This document shows positions 43,511 to 56,679 of a stretch of 64,000 nt of DNA, one piece after another. The DNA comes from Hetaerina americana (Eukaryota; Arthropoda; Insecta; Odonata; Calopterygidae), in NCBI GenBank assembly GCA_022747635.1, contig JAKTNV010000023.1, positions 2,014,848 to 2,078,847 on the forward strand, written 5' to 3'. Under the pieces are notes generated by a model that saw only the letters and a list, made by a program, of their open reading frames with translations, had not been told where the DNA came from and did not search any database. The position numbers were made by a program, and so were the translations under genes. Numbering within the stretch: position 1 is the first letter of the stretch; each line of letters starts with the position of its first letter.

Positions 43511-45169
43511 GTAGCAACTTATGAAGCTTGAAGAGCAGTATTATGGACATTGAAAGCACACACAAATGAACTTTGTACTTTTTAGGAACCATTCTCTCTA
43601 AATATATTATGCCGTGAAAAAATTGCCAAGACCTCCACTCAGATGCTTTGAATGGACTCCTTTCTTCAACACCTTGTGATGTCCATATGATTGTGAATTC
43701 ATAAGTTTTCACAGAGCATGTATTACAGATATTTTTTCCTTTGTGCCAGAGGAATAATCTTTGCCATACGGATTAAGAAACAATCCATTCTGGTGCTGAA
43801 TGTAACCAAACAAAACAAAATGCATAGGATTGGACCGTACATGTGGAAAGGTCAAAATATATGAGAACATCTTTTTACACATTTAATGGAGAGGGTCTCT
43901 TTACACATCTTTCCACTTTTTTCTTTTTATCAGGGTTACCTGGATTTTTAAATGCCTTGGCTACACCCTACAGAATGCATTCATAAGTGATCTCTTCCAT
44001 GCAATTGGAGGTGTTTTTATACCTCCTATCTCTTTCCCTGGGTGTCCACCTCTATGATAGCTCAATTTGTAGCCATGAAGCAATTAAATTGACTCATATT
44101 TAGGATTTCAAATCTTGCTACCAAGCCAACCCAGGTATTAAGGCACAATGGAAATGCTTTACTATTTATGGACTTTCCATATTGATTCAAAGGTATGCCA
44201 TCAGTGGACATTCTGTTTGCTTCTTTGGCAGGGGGATAGAAGGAAAGTATTACATTTGAATCCTTTGAGCCTACAAATTCCTACCAGGATCATGAGCATA
44301 ATTGAAAATTTGGTGGTAGTTCATTGAACGTGAAGTCAATAGGCCACATAGTTTTATTGGATGATTAGCTGAAAGTCATGCCAACTTTGTTAAGAGTTAA
44401 GGAACAGTTACTCCTTTCAAATGGAAACTCAACTGGTCTAAAATTTTTTAATGATATCTGTTATATCTATCTTTCAGAGCGATTCAATTTCTGTTTCTTC
44501 TCTTATATCTCCAATTTAAAGTTGCTACTAAATCATTATCTTTGAGGAAGTGCATTATTTGCTTCACTCACTCAAAAGAATGGAAATTTCATATATTATT
44601 ACTCCACCCTAGTTCTTGCTCACATACACATTACAACAAGTGATTGCTCTCTCTCTCCCCATATATCTTTCATAGGTGTGGCAGTGCACAAGGTATGTGA
44701 TATTAGCTTTCTATTTCTCCGGATATTTAAAGAGAAAGGACTTTGCAGAATGTAAAACTATTATACCGAAAAGCAAGATTACCATCTTCAGTGCATTAAC
44801 ATGTCTGCCAAACCTAATATATGCCAAAATCATAATTCTGAGCCCATAATTTCTTCTCCCTTCATGGTTGGTGCGTGTATGCAAAGAGTATCCTTGAGTA
44901 GTGGCCTCTACACTACACTGTGCCCTTGATCCTCATATATATGCACTATTCCTCCTGGAGGTAGAATATTCTGATCTTCATGAATTCAAAGTTTTGTTCA
45001 TTATGTGGAGGTGAGCAAAAAGATAATATGAGAAATTATGCGACTCTTTCAGGCACCATAACTTTAGTTTGAATGAGTTAGTAGTACTGGTATATAGGTT
45101 TTTGTATAAACCAGCACCAATTGCAACACATTCTACGAAATTTCTCACATTTTTAGTGTTCATATTTAC
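43511..45169. other. Intergenic, no firm feature
   Basis: The plus strand gives short protein-like pieces with frequent stops up to about 44450, perhaps continuing the unidentified relic before it. No family, splice structure or inverted repeats could be assigned. Confidence 0.25.
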
Positions 45170-46070
45170 ATTTCCTTAACTCTCCTTTCATATTCCTGCA
45201 TATTTCTGATTCCTGTATATGCTGATGATACTAACATATTAGTATCTGCAACCTCCATAAATGAATTAACTTCAAAGAGTACCCAAGGATTGCAACTGGC
45301 AATACATTGGTACAAAGAAAATCGTCTGAAACTGAACAATGAAAAATCCCAGGCCATATATTTCTCTCTAAACTCATCCAAACCCAGTCTTCCGACAATA
45401 GGGAATAGCCAAAACATAGAATTTATCATCTCGACGAAATTTCATGGCATCCATTTGGACTCAAACTTGATATGTGAAACCAATATAAAACTGCCTTTCA
45501 GGAAAATTAAGTTCAGCATGTTTCCTCCTAATAACTTCGAAGAAAACAGTGAGCAAAGATGTGCTACTAATGCTTAAATATGGTCTTATCTACTCTAATA
45601 TTACATATACTATCATTCTTTAGGTCTCATCTCTTTCTCCCCAGTCATTTTTAAACTGCAAAAGAAGGCCATTCGCATCATTGCACCTTAACCTCCAACT
45701 TTATCTGCCCATCCCATCTTTCAAGATCCTGGGTTTCTACCTATCCCATCCATATTCATCCTATTTGCAGTAACATACACGAGACAAAATAGGTCAGATT
45801 TCCATGCAAATTCTTGCTACCGTAGTCACCCTACCAGAACCCAATCTAACCTGCATATAAAATATAATCGAACCAAGGCTGCAAGCCTAGAACCAAAGTC
45901 AATGGGACTGAACCCATACAATATATTACCATAGAAATACGAAGACATATGAGACATAACACAATTTCAAAGACAAAAAATATGTCTAATTGAAAAAATT
46001 TACAACAGTGTGTGTGTGATTTTGTAAACGAAAAAAAGATGTCTTTATGAAATAAAACATATGAAAAATG
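45170..46070 (+). mobile_element. YADD-type LINE, C-terminal half of reverse transcriptase
   Basis: The plus strand encodes PVYADDTNILVSATSINEL (catalytic motif near 45215-45235), then LAIHWYKENRLKLNNEKSQA, and a FHGIHLDSNL thumb block. A decayed LQKKAIRIIAP segment follows near 45655, and a C-terminal region with SMGLNPYNILP runs to about 46010. Several stops and frameshifts are present. It is CR1/Jockey-like and unrelated in orientation to LINEs A-C. Confidence 0.8.
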
Positions 46071-46149
46071 TTCATATAACCGGATATGATAAAAATGCAT
46101 GCGTGTGAATGTATTTACATGTGTGTATGTATATATATAAACACATTAA

Positions 46150-46375
46150 TCAACCCAGGTGATGGCAGGGTTCACCCAGTACTAAGCCCGACGGCATGTG
46201 AAATTCTCACATCAGGATAGGGGGGCCAGTTCCTTTTCCTGTGCTGGTTATGATTACCCGGGAAGATTCGGTACCCGAAAAATTTCTTCACCCAAGAGGG
46301 TTGCCCGGGATTCGAACCCGAGCCGTCCGGCCAGTGGGCTTACGCTCTACCCCCTGGACTTCCGCAAACCATATT
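46150..46375 (-). repeat. SINE family S1, well-preserved minus-strand copy
   Basis: The 3' hairpin end (ATCAACCCAGGTGATGG) is at the low-coordinate side. The body has GGGGGGCCAGTTCCTTTTCC and TACCCGGGAAGATTCGG, and the tRNA-like head has a B box (complement of GGATTCGAACCC) near 46310 and an A box near 46350. Confidence 0.9.
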
Positions 46376-46849
46376 AAGAAAAATACATATAAACATCCAC
46401 ATATATATTTGTGTATACTGACACTAATTTGTTTTACGCTCTGATAATCTTTTTATTACGTCCTATATTGTTATAAAATTCAATGTCTTGGATCAGGGGA
46501 TAGTGAAACCCGAACGAAATGTTCCCTTGTAAGCCATGCATCCGGGTTATCTAATTTGTTAAGGGTTATGTCTTATATGAAATAATCCAATATGTCTATT
46601 CCACCTAAGAAAATTCGTCCAGGGATGGCATTAATTTTCTTAATAGAAATTATTATCCAAGATGATCCATGAGACATCACATATCTCCTTGCCGGTTATT
46701 ACTAAAGGAGCACATCCTTCACCGGCTATATATTAATTAATGATTGCATGTATTCATATCAATTGCTGTTGATGTCTCATTCACATAATTCATTCACAAT
46801 TGTTCACAGGCGAGCTGATAATAATTTCAATTTTCAATCACAAATACAC

Positions 46850-47167
46850 AGAGAGAGTCGTGATTGATCTAATTATTGCTTCACCAATGCCTCAAAGGAT
46901 TTTCTCAAAGCGCACAGGATTAACCTGTAATTTAATATCGAATTGCTTAAGATGATCTGTTCGTTCATTTGTGTGACTCGATTGATCCATATCTCTGAGG
47001 ACCCGAATTTTTTGATTCGGTCATTGTCGATCGATCCATCGCCATGTTGAAATCGAAATGGTCGAGACTTTCGATCTCGCTTACACTTGTTGAACGTGCT
47101 GATTGTTGGAAAGTTGTTGTGGTCGAGGTAGGTTCGTAGTGGAGCGCTGACGCACTTACGTTGGAAA
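46850..47167 (+). promoter_or_regulatory. NHERF1: Probable NHERF promoter and 5' untranslated region
   Basis: CpG and GC content rise clearly here compared with the preceding 46 kb, and the segment directly precedes the first coding exon. An in-frame TAG at 47129-47131 supports the ATG at 47168. No TATA box is obvious, and the transcription start is not known. Confidence 0.4.
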
Positions 47168-47623
47168 ATGTCAACCAAATCTCCAACAAATGGGAAACCA
47201 GCTGCCAGGTTGTGTCATATAATGAAGTGGGATCATTTTGATGGATATGGGTTCAATTTGCACGCCGAGAAAGGAGTGCCTGGTCAATATATTGGGAAGG
47301 TTGATCCTGGATCCCCCGCTGAAGCTACAGGGTTGAAACAAGGTGATAGAATTGTTGAAGTAAATGGTGTGAATATAACTACGGAAACCCACAAAGCAGT
47401 TGTTCAGAGGATAAAGGCAGTACCAAACGAAACTAAACTCTTAGTGGTGGATTCCGAGGCTGACAAATACTACAAAGAAAACAGCATTGTCATAAAAGGA
47501 ATTTTGCCTGATATCTTGCATTTGAAAACACCAGATCCATTTGGACAGGACAACGGCAAGGAAGACGTTTCTGATAATCGTTCCCAGGTATCAGAAAGTA
47601 GTGCCGCCACAGGTGATATTGAG
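47168..47623 (+). CDS. NHERF1: NHERF1/Sip1-like PDZ scaffold, first coding exon
   Basis: NHERF proteins are submembrane scaffolds that link ion exchangers and receptors to ezrin/moesin and actin. The exon encodes the first PDZ domain (about residues 14-96): [20 protein letters not shown] with the GYGF carboxylate-binding loop at residues 26-29, [32 protein letters not shown], and THKAVVQRI with the class I His. A polar Ser-rich linker follows ([17 protein letters not shown]). The exon probably ends GAG before GTAGGA at 47624 (152 codons, phase 0); alternative donors lie at 47588 and 47613. The open frame continues to 47740 only as read-through. A second PDZ and an ezrin-binding tail are expected in later exons, not seen here. 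Confidence 0.9.
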
Positions 47624-50600
47624 GTAGGAAAACATTATTTTTTTTGGGCTAGAATGGTTTTGAGTGGCGCTACGTTTTTCGTTCCACCCGCGTTGTTTTC
47701 TTGGTACCCGTCGTCTGGATTGTGCGGAGGTAATTTTTGAATCAAGTTTGACGGGTATTTAATAATTTGATATTCATGATTTCACCTAATCCATAGGGTT
47801 TGACTGAGTATATGTTTATTTCCTAATGTAATCCACGCTAGGATTTGTGGCTAGTTCCCTTCGTTGTTCATTAATTTGTTTTATAAATAATTAGCAAATG
47901 GGTGATTATCTATACTTTAATGTATGTAATATTATCGCGTATACATTTTAGTATTCAACTTCAATAGAAGCTGCGTCAGGAAGGGCGCTTAATGGATGAG
48001 ACAAATTAAATCGAAAGTTCATTTTTCCGTGTTCACAATCGTCGACTCTGATGGTGCCAGTGCTAGTTCAAGGTGATATCAGTTTTCTTCAAACGTTGGA
48101 TAACTTTTCAGAATTCCTTCTACCTGGACGGTTACCGATTTGGGTCCTAATCGCCTTGCGTGCAAAAAATATTATACGATAATAGGAAATAATTCTAGGT
48201 GTGTTTAGTAATGGATTTTCTTTTTTGCTTTCAAAATCGGGGATATCATTGGGGAAAGGTTTGTCATTTTTCGGTCTCTGTCAACCAGTGGTCCCATGCG
48301 CGGGTGGGCGATTTGCTCACCCGGCATTTGCGGAGCCCGGCAAGCGCGCTACTTCTCGAGTTGATAATGCCGATCTGAGAGAGGACTGTTCCTGACGGGA
48401 ACCCTTTTTTATTCTCATCCGCCATTGGTTTTTTTTGTTATAACTGTACCCTTGTCTATCATTTTTATTGTTAGCAAACCTTCAATTCGGAGGGGCTTAC
48501 GTTCATTTTCGCATGCCAGTTTAGGGGCTCTGCCTGGAATAAAAAGAATTTGGTCATTTTGAATTTTCTTTTTCATAGTTTTTGGGGAAACTTTTTTTTA
48601 CGATTCTTACAAAATTTCACTGATGGAAAATGGGTAGGGAATTAATTTTTCAGTAATGCGCAATTTTTCGCAGTAGGTCAGTCCTTGGTTAATAGCACTT
48701 CAAATTCGTTGATAGGGTATTTTGCAGAAATATTGCTGCTTTACCTCTTCTGTGAGTCTTTTTCGTGAAAGTAGTAAATTGATTAGACCTAAAAGCGGGA
48801 AATTGTTTATTACTAAGATTGAAAGGACAGCATTCTTGAGTTATGTATTTACTTCGTTTGTGCTTCATTGTTGCGATTTTATCCGTTCACACTCTTCCAT
48901 TCAGCTTTGTAGAAACTATCAAGTGCTTCTATGGTGTTTCATTAAACCAGCATATTATAATGTATCACATATAAGAGCATATTATAGCATGCTACTTATT
49001 AGGAGAGGTATAATTACAAGTTCATGTAGGTACGACGAGATTGGGCGGCACGGTTCGGGAGTAAATTGATTAAACGGCCTCGAATTGTGCGACGCTCAAA
49101 GGAATTATAATGCGCAGGGAACTATGAATTATTAGCTTTAACAAATGACGTGCAAATCAATGGCAAACATAATTTAAAATTTTTGGTGAATAATTGGTTT
49201 TGCGTCCCAGCGAGTGCATATGCGGTTGCGGAGAAGTTCTAGCTATCGCATCACCTTCAGATCTCCTTTTCCTATGCGTGTCTTATATTTTTCAGGATTT
49301 TGTTCCAGCACGCAATACCTGTGTTCATGGAATGATGCGATGCGATATTATTAGTGTTTTCGCAATGACTGTTTTATTAAGGTTTATCATGGTATTCATT
49401 TAGTGCCGATTGAGCACTACGAAAAATGTAACCTCGTATTCACGCCTCATTCTCCACTTCGTCCGCAAAAATCGCATTATTCAATGTCTTCGATAACTCA
49501 CGAAAGAATCGGGGATAGGGTCTAACAACTGAAAGAACTTATGAAATGCGATTCGGGAACTAACAATGAAATGGATGTTTTTTTAGCATTGACGGACATT
49601 CGAGCCTACATATAGTTTTGGCAATCGCGCGTGTAACGGCGATGGAGGGAAAGCTATTCTTCGCTGTAAGGCGCGGAGGTGTTGGACAGTAGTTTCGTGT
49701 GACTTTTTTGGTGCCTCGGTTAACGGGAGCCTTTTGATTAAATTATATTATAGCAGGCTTTTTTATGCACTGTATAAAAGTTTTCATTTAAGAACTTTGG
49801 AGGTTAGGATGTTGGTACATAGATTAATGGCAAAGGTAGAGGCATAGAAGGAAAATGGGGAAAGCGATTGTATTTTCTTCACGGGATAATGTGTAGATGT
49901 CTCGAAAAAATAGTGCCCACCCGGATTCTCAGTGTGAGTTTCGATGTTCATCTCCGTTCACTTAGCACTCATGCCACCACCGGATTGTGACAGGGGTTGT
50001 TTTTCTTAAATTTACGATCTAATCATGAATCATCGGAGACAACTTGTATTAATTTATTTAGTGTGGTTGAACCGTTATGCCAGATGCTTTTTGTGCTATA
50101 CTTGCTTCGCAGCATTTGAATTATATACAGTTATTTACGAAAGTGTGTAGCCAATCACAATGGTTGGCATTAATTGGCTCGCAGGCGCCGAGGCCTCTCG
50201 GTGTGACGTACAAATATCGCGGCTCATGTGCCAGACATCCAATGAAGTGGAAGGCAGGCACCGTTAGAATTCTAATTTGTTATGTCTATAATATTTTGTT
50301 TGTTGATATAACTTGAATAGCTCAAAAGTAGGATACTAAGCGTAAGTGTGCTTAATTTCGATGAAGCATTCAAAAAGCATAGGGATGGTCATGAATTATA
50401 TTTTAGAAAAGTCTAAGACGAGTTCGGTACAACCGCCGGTATTTTTCATTGATTAGTTTCATCTTTATTGATTCCCATTTATGTACAGGGTGCATACATC
50501 GGCTGTGTTGTTGCAATTGTCTTGAATCGGTCGGAAAGTATGAACATTACTTTTTACCTCAGTTCTTTAAATCTACCTCATTATCGTATTTCCTTGCATG

Positions 50601-50998
50601 CAAAAAGTGAAAGAAGAAAATTTTAAACTAAATTCTATTTTTCCAAACAAAATAACTGGAACATTTATATCTTGCTCCGTTATGTAAGCAATTATGTGTA
50701 ATTCATTCAGGAGAAATAATTGTAAATTCGTAAATACTATATCATCCCAAAAGCGCTTCAAGTGAGCTCACTAATTTCCGAATCCACAATTCAGACAAAC
50801 ATCGGTGTTGGGGTACTCATTCAAGAAAGTGTCTTCTGTGAATTAATATATATAGAAGTATATTATATATAAAGACGTCACCAGACAACCAACGAATCAG
50901 AAGGCCTTTCGAATTCAGTTAAGATCATTGGAATTTTATTTGTTTTATTTGTTCATTGAGTTGCTAATATGTACATGTCGTTATAGGCTATATATATG

Positions 50999-51005
<7 letters not shown>

Positions 51006-51082
<77 letters not shown>
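51006..51082. repeat. TA microsatellite
   Basis: About 38 uninterrupted TA dinucleotides are framed by TGTATG and CACACATA. The YI-repeat open frames on both strands come from it. Confidence 0.98.
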
Positions 51083-51090
<8 letters not shown>

Positions 51091-53584
51091 ATTTTCTTTA
51101 TCGAGTTTTTATTTTTTATAGCAAGCCCCAATTGGCGCCCATCGTAAATCCTATCAATCTCTTCGCTTTTCGTTTCGAAATTAAATGTATAGATCAGTTC
51201 TTCACGCGTTGATTGTAATGCTCGCAATACTTTTTATGCAAAGAGATCATTCACCTTTCGGACGGCGCCCCATCCGATAACTTGCTTCGAGAGCAAGTGT
51301 GTTTACACGGCTTCGTCCGCGTGGATGTCGTATGCCCAGAGGTGAGAAAACAATAAGGCGGATCTGTTGCGGAACTATTCGATCTCTCGCTCCGAAGTCG
51401 TCAAATATTGCATATCTTGTCCACTAGCTCGAGTGCCTTGTTTGCGGTGAATTTCGTGAACGAAGGACGTCATTTTTCTCTATTCATCTAAACATTAAGG
51501 CCCGGAATAGACTGCGAGCGCCTATAATACGGAAGTTTTACGTCTTTAGTTCCAAACTGGTCCCGCTTCAGTTATCCGCCTCATGGCCTCACATCCGAGG
51601 TACATACCATTATATACTGCACAAATAAGGCAGCAATGGGAGCCATTTTATTCCATGCCCATCGATCGAAAGCTGCCATCTTAGATGACAAGGTTTTTGT
51701 GAAGAGCACTGCGGCGCCGTGTCGTCCAGTCGTCGGGGGTATTAAGACTCTTATAATGGTAACTGAAGTTATAGTATGCTTATGATGTCGTGCTGCTGTG
51801 GTAACCGCGGCTTTAATAACAATCGGATCCTATATTGATGCTAGTGAGCATATCGTTAATTTAAGGGTGATCGGTTTGAGATGTAGGGGTAATGCCGATG
51901 TCGCAAATGCAAATGTGTCGAAAGTTTCCCCCCCCTTTGTTTTTTCATGAATTTCTTTTGGTTTCTCCTCTGATATGGACTAGTTATTTGTTATACATTG
52001 TAATAAGTCTGTTGTAATTATTAGGGTGATATTAGCACAGCACTGTTGTGTGAATTCGTGAACATTTTGGTTGCATGTGCGGTGTTTTTCATAAGGAATT
52101 GTGGCCTTTTTCCCGTCAAGGAATTCCTTTTACTTCCGCCGTGACTATCTGAGAGCCTACGAATTTCCGCCTCGTACTGAATCTCTGAAACTCATATTCA
52201 TCGTCCTCGACAGATCGTGATGTCGTAATTCTATGCTTTGTAATTATTTGCCCAGAAAATATTGAGATAAAGAAGTGTAAATGGAGCCTCACTCGTCGGC
52301 CCCATGGGCAAAGACCTCTCTGGATTCAGCGTTAAAATGCGTGCGTTAATCATTTGGTGAATTAAGAACTTAAATTAGTGTCATGGGCTATTTCTGTCGT
52401 CATTTACGTAGCTTTGGGGCGTGTTTTAGTTCTAACTAAAGATTGAGTTGTCGTGATCGTTCAATGTGCAATTTATCTCGCTGAGGCCTGGTTAGAGTGT
52501 GCATTTCACTCCATACATGAGTTATTAATGACTTTCGCAGTAATCCCTTTATTGTGCAGGTGGCATGATGTTCTCAGAAAGATATGTTACGAATGATGGA
52601 GTCAACACAAAGGGTATTTAAATGCACGGAGGTGGGGGACACTGCTATCAATTTCCAATCTCCGTAAGTAACCTTCGCAGAATTGCGATCCAATACGTAA
52701 GTGCGTCGCGAGAGCACATTTTTAGAATCCGCGGAACAGTGCTCGTTTAACCGTCTAACTTGATGGAAGGTTTCACTTTTACGAGTCAGGGAACTTTATG
52801 TCGAGCAAAATATATGTCAGATTTGTAAAATTGGTTTTCTACGAGCCTCTTTCTTCCCTTCCTCATCCAGGCCTTGGCCTAGCTAGACAAGAATTTCGTG
52901 ACATATTATTTTTGCCGCCTCAGTCAAGTGTTGCAGACCTTGAGATCTCAACGCTCCTGCATTCGGTGATGCAATCTGACGGATGAGTCTGGCGAGAATT
53001 TGCGGTTTGAAATCATTACGAAACCTTTCACTGCCTTATAATTAAAATTGGAAATCGAGGCTTTTCGTCTAAGAAGTGGTGATGGTTGGCTGTTTACATT
53101 TCTGAGGCCGGGAAGGGCTGTGAAACGATTTATTTGGTTGATGCATGATCATGGCCGGGGAATAAGATTCACCAATTGCTTGAGAGAGGGGTGGCCGTAC
53201 TTTTTTAGTAATTTGGAAAGTTTGTTTAATTATCTCCTAATTCAGAGGAAAATTTCCGAGTCAACGGCCTTTGATTTACCTCTTCGCAGTGGTGAAATGC
53301 GTCGGTTAAAGCATTAGTGGAAGCATGAGGATTTTGAGGAAATCGTGATTCGCTGATAAGATAATTTTAAGCATTTATGGAAAAGTACGAGGGCTTTTTC
53401 GTTCGAAACCCCTGCATTAGTGGTATTAATGCTGGGAAAACTTTTTTCTGTTACCTTACATTGTCTGTGCTTTGATTAACTTAATTCACAACTTCTTCGG
53501 GTGGAGGATACGACTACCGAATGCTACCTTAGGAACAAGATTTTCCGCATGTTATTACTTCGTTGTAAACTGAAAGGTTGCATG

Positions 53585-53690
53585 GGGAAAGGAACCTGTT
53601 CCCTCTCCATGGATGTGTGAGTGTTACACACATCGGAGCCCCTCTGGGTGTTAGCTCGACCTTCACCCATCAAAACTAACATTTCGGTTT
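53585..53690 (+). repeat. SINE family S1, diverged 3' fragment
   Basis: GGGGAAAGGAACCTG, a C-rich block, GGATGTGTGAGTGTTACAC, and ACCTTCACCCATCAAAACTAAC follow the order of the S1 3' half, but with a changed middle. It lies in the NHERF intron. Confidence 0.5.
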
Positions 53691-55139
53691 ACTACTTTGA
53701 ATTATCTGATAAATATGCAGTGATTGATCTGGGGTTTCTGTTGGGCACCTGGGTGAACCAATCGATTAGAGAATCGTTGGAAAGCGGTTTGGAAAAAGAC
53801 TTTATTTTTTCGTTTTGGATTTCATTATATGACTTGGTTGACTTTCGCAACTACGAGGCCTATATATTAAGGTTTTTTAAGGATATAATAGATGGAAAGT
53901 GTCACCGAGACGCTCATTACTATTCATTTAACTGATTGCTGAACGGAAAGGGTGTTTTCTCACCGAAAAATAAAATATTTGCGTGAAGGTGTCAAATGTG
54001 GAAGCGGATATAGCCAGGGCGCTTAGAGAAACTTTCATTTGTTTTGTGGATTCAGATTTGTTTTAGGGCACAGGATATTTCTAAAATTGACGTTCTAAGG
54101 CGTTGATTTTGAAGGAGCGACTGCCATTCTTTTATTAGTTGGATACAAAACAAACGTCCCCTTCTTGGTGTACGCATTTGATGTCTTCTCGAAGAAAACG
54201 TTGAAATAAAAGAGGAGCGTGCTACTAAGTTAGGAGTAAGCGAACCCAGTGAGAAATTGATGGGTTATCATTGATTATACTTATTTTTCTCTTCGACGAA
54301 TGCACTGAGGAAAAGCTCGTTTCATTGTTTCTGCTTGTATCATTTGCTAACTAAAGAATTGAAATTCTGCCAAAACGAACCCTTTTGCATGGTGGGTTAA
54401 ACCTAATGAGGGCGCGTTGATAATATCTCTCGTGAAGAAAAAGAAAAGGAATGTCGCTCGAAGTCCTTATAAAACGTGTGCCTACGCAAAGGCTCTTATT
54501 TGTGTATCGGAACAGTTCACATGGAATTATTTGTTTCTACTCTTTCCCATTGTAACGTGGAGTGCATTAAATGGATAAATCCTGAAAAGTATTGGGCTCG
54601 CCCCCCCTGGTAGGTTGGATCTCGGGGGTACTGGAGGTGCGAGGGAGGTCGAAGCGCACGCTGCGGTAATTAGGAGTGGCGGGGTATAATTGATAACTAT
54701 AGAAACATTGTTTCAACTAACGGCAACTTACTATGACGGCATCAACAAGCGTAGGTCCAAATTGAAAATTTCTGATGAAACCTGGCAGTACTTGCTTAAT
54801 TACATTATGGTTAGGCATAGATTAGGAACAGTGTCACCAAATCGCAAAGCTCCCAGGGTTAAATGCAGTTTAGTTAGATGGTATGAAATGCAGTTTTAAA
54901 CTCAACAGGGTTAGGAGATGTGGGAGAATGCGTTAGAAATAATTATTAAACAATAATGGAAGTAAAAAGAATGGAATTCCATGAAGCCATAAATATCGTA
55001 GAGAGGACAGAGGATGGGAGCTGTTGAGCAAAGGTGGGTAAACCTTGATGAAGGATAGAATAGAACGGAATGAATGAAGAACAGCACAGATAATTGTAGG
55101 AACGGTAAACGTTTGAGAATGAAGCAGTCGCGGATGACT

Positions 55140-55690
55140 GTAGAGGTGATTAGGAAGATGGGAGGGGAAAGAATTCTTCCTTCTTGTTGAGGAAAGATTC
55201 CGAAGGAGTGGTCAGCCGTAAGATAAACCTTTGGAGTAGAAGGAAATAAACCAGGGGTGCAAGTGCAAGGACAGTTTCGGTATTTCTAAGGCATGTGGAC
55301 ATAAGGGTTGGGATCTTAGCAGAGAAATAAAATTTGTGAATGCGGTGCTCGCGATTAGTGCATTGAGAGGTATGCTAAGTAAAGACGTAAAACAAGGTAA
55401 GTAATGACTTGCAAATGGAGAGGCGCTCTGTGGCTCCGAAACCTGGTCTGTATGGCATGAAAATATGAGTACACTTTAGGCTTTGACCAGAGTATATGGA
55501 GCGAAGCATTGAATATGATGGTAGGTATAAGTGGGTAGATGCAATCCGTAGCAGACTGCAAAGTTACTGGAAGGAATGTTGGGAAGTAGGAACATAAAAG
55601 GTCATCATAGAAGGAAGAATGTTTTGACGAAACTAAATATTTTTGGACGCCATGTGAGGGCAGGTAGTGACTGCGGAGAACAGCAGAAGG
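55140..55690 (+). mobile_element. Probable FADD-type LINE, C-terminal fragment
   Basis: The plus strand gives DLSREIKFVNAVLAISALRG and CGSETWSVWHENMSTL near 55310-55470, then a NIKGHHRRKNVL...GRHVRAG segment near 55590-55665. These match the order of the family's C terminus (DIKRRI, YGSETW, GHVxR). It is heavily decayed. Confidence 0.5.
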
Positions 55691-55911
55691 AAATAATGTA
55701 GTTCAGACCTAAACCAAATTGAATTGGTGGCTTGCCGTTAATGATGTAAAAGCATTGCTTTTAGGCCTAAATGTCCACCATTTATTATTTGTGTCGCTGT
55801 TCGGTATAAGTATTCTGAGGTGCCATTTTTTTCATACATCGTCCTCGCTTCCATGGCATCAGCGGTTTCAATTGTGCAAAATTGGTTGCACGACTTTTAT
55901 AAATTATATTT

Positions 55912-56225
55912 AACTAAGGGGATGTGGATGGTGCGGTGACTGATATACTGGCTTCCCATGCAGAGTGCCCGGGATCGAATCCTGGAGGCAGCAGATTTTA
56001 TTCGGTGGTATCCAGACTTGTACCTGGTGGAGAGCACTGCGAAAGAGTACGCCCTCGGGTCGGGTGGGACTTCAATCTGCGGAGCCCTTGGCGATTTTCG
56101 TTGAGAGTAGGCTAATGCCGACGCCGGATTTCTCTCCCCTCCCCTCCATTCTCTCAATGACCAAACGCCGCCCAATTACCCACATCTATCCCCAATGGCG
56201 CAATTGACCTCAGCGTTTTGTCACC
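55912..56225 (+). repeat. SINE family S2, plus-strand copy
   Basis: The tRNA-like head has a B box in CGGGATCGAATCCTGG (about 55970-55985). Next comes CCTGGTGGAGAGCACT, a body with GAGAGTAGGCTAATGCC and GGATTTCTCTCC, and the end GGCGCAATTGACCTCAGCG...TCACCTCCCCT that mirrors the start of the copy at 15957. It is full length. Confidence 0.88.
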
Positions 56226-56679
56226 TCCCCTAGTTATTATAATGCCCGTATTATTTTTTCCTGAAAATCCGTCGTATTAAATTGTTTAGCTTTTCAATTC
56301 TTACTGTAGAAATTCGAATGATCATCAGCGTTCATTTCTTACGTATTAACATCTCTCTCTCTTTCTGACGCAATTCCGATCATTCAATATCTGTTTCTGT
56401 CTTCATAATCACATTCCTTTACTTCCACGCGTGGTTATGTGTTTGGTGTACTTAATCGGGAGTATATACTATTGTTTCAGGCTTCACTTCGTGGAAGTAT
56501 TTAATATACATACTAAAAAGAAAGACTTGTACTTTAATCGGGAGTGTTCCTCTGTGGTTCTTTCCGCTCCCTTTTCTTGCAACCTGAGTCTACGAGTTGT
56601 GCTGATAGTCGACATGTCGGGGTCTGACACGAAATGGAGAAATTGTTATCTAGCATTGCGTGTTAAATAAACCCATGTA

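Noticed and set aside
50928..51227. Open frames of 94 and 79 aa on opposite strands
   Set aside because: They are made mostly of YI repeats from the TA microsatellite.
54690..54899. 69-aa open frame
   Set aside because: No family match, no splice support, and the length is expected by chance in this sequence.
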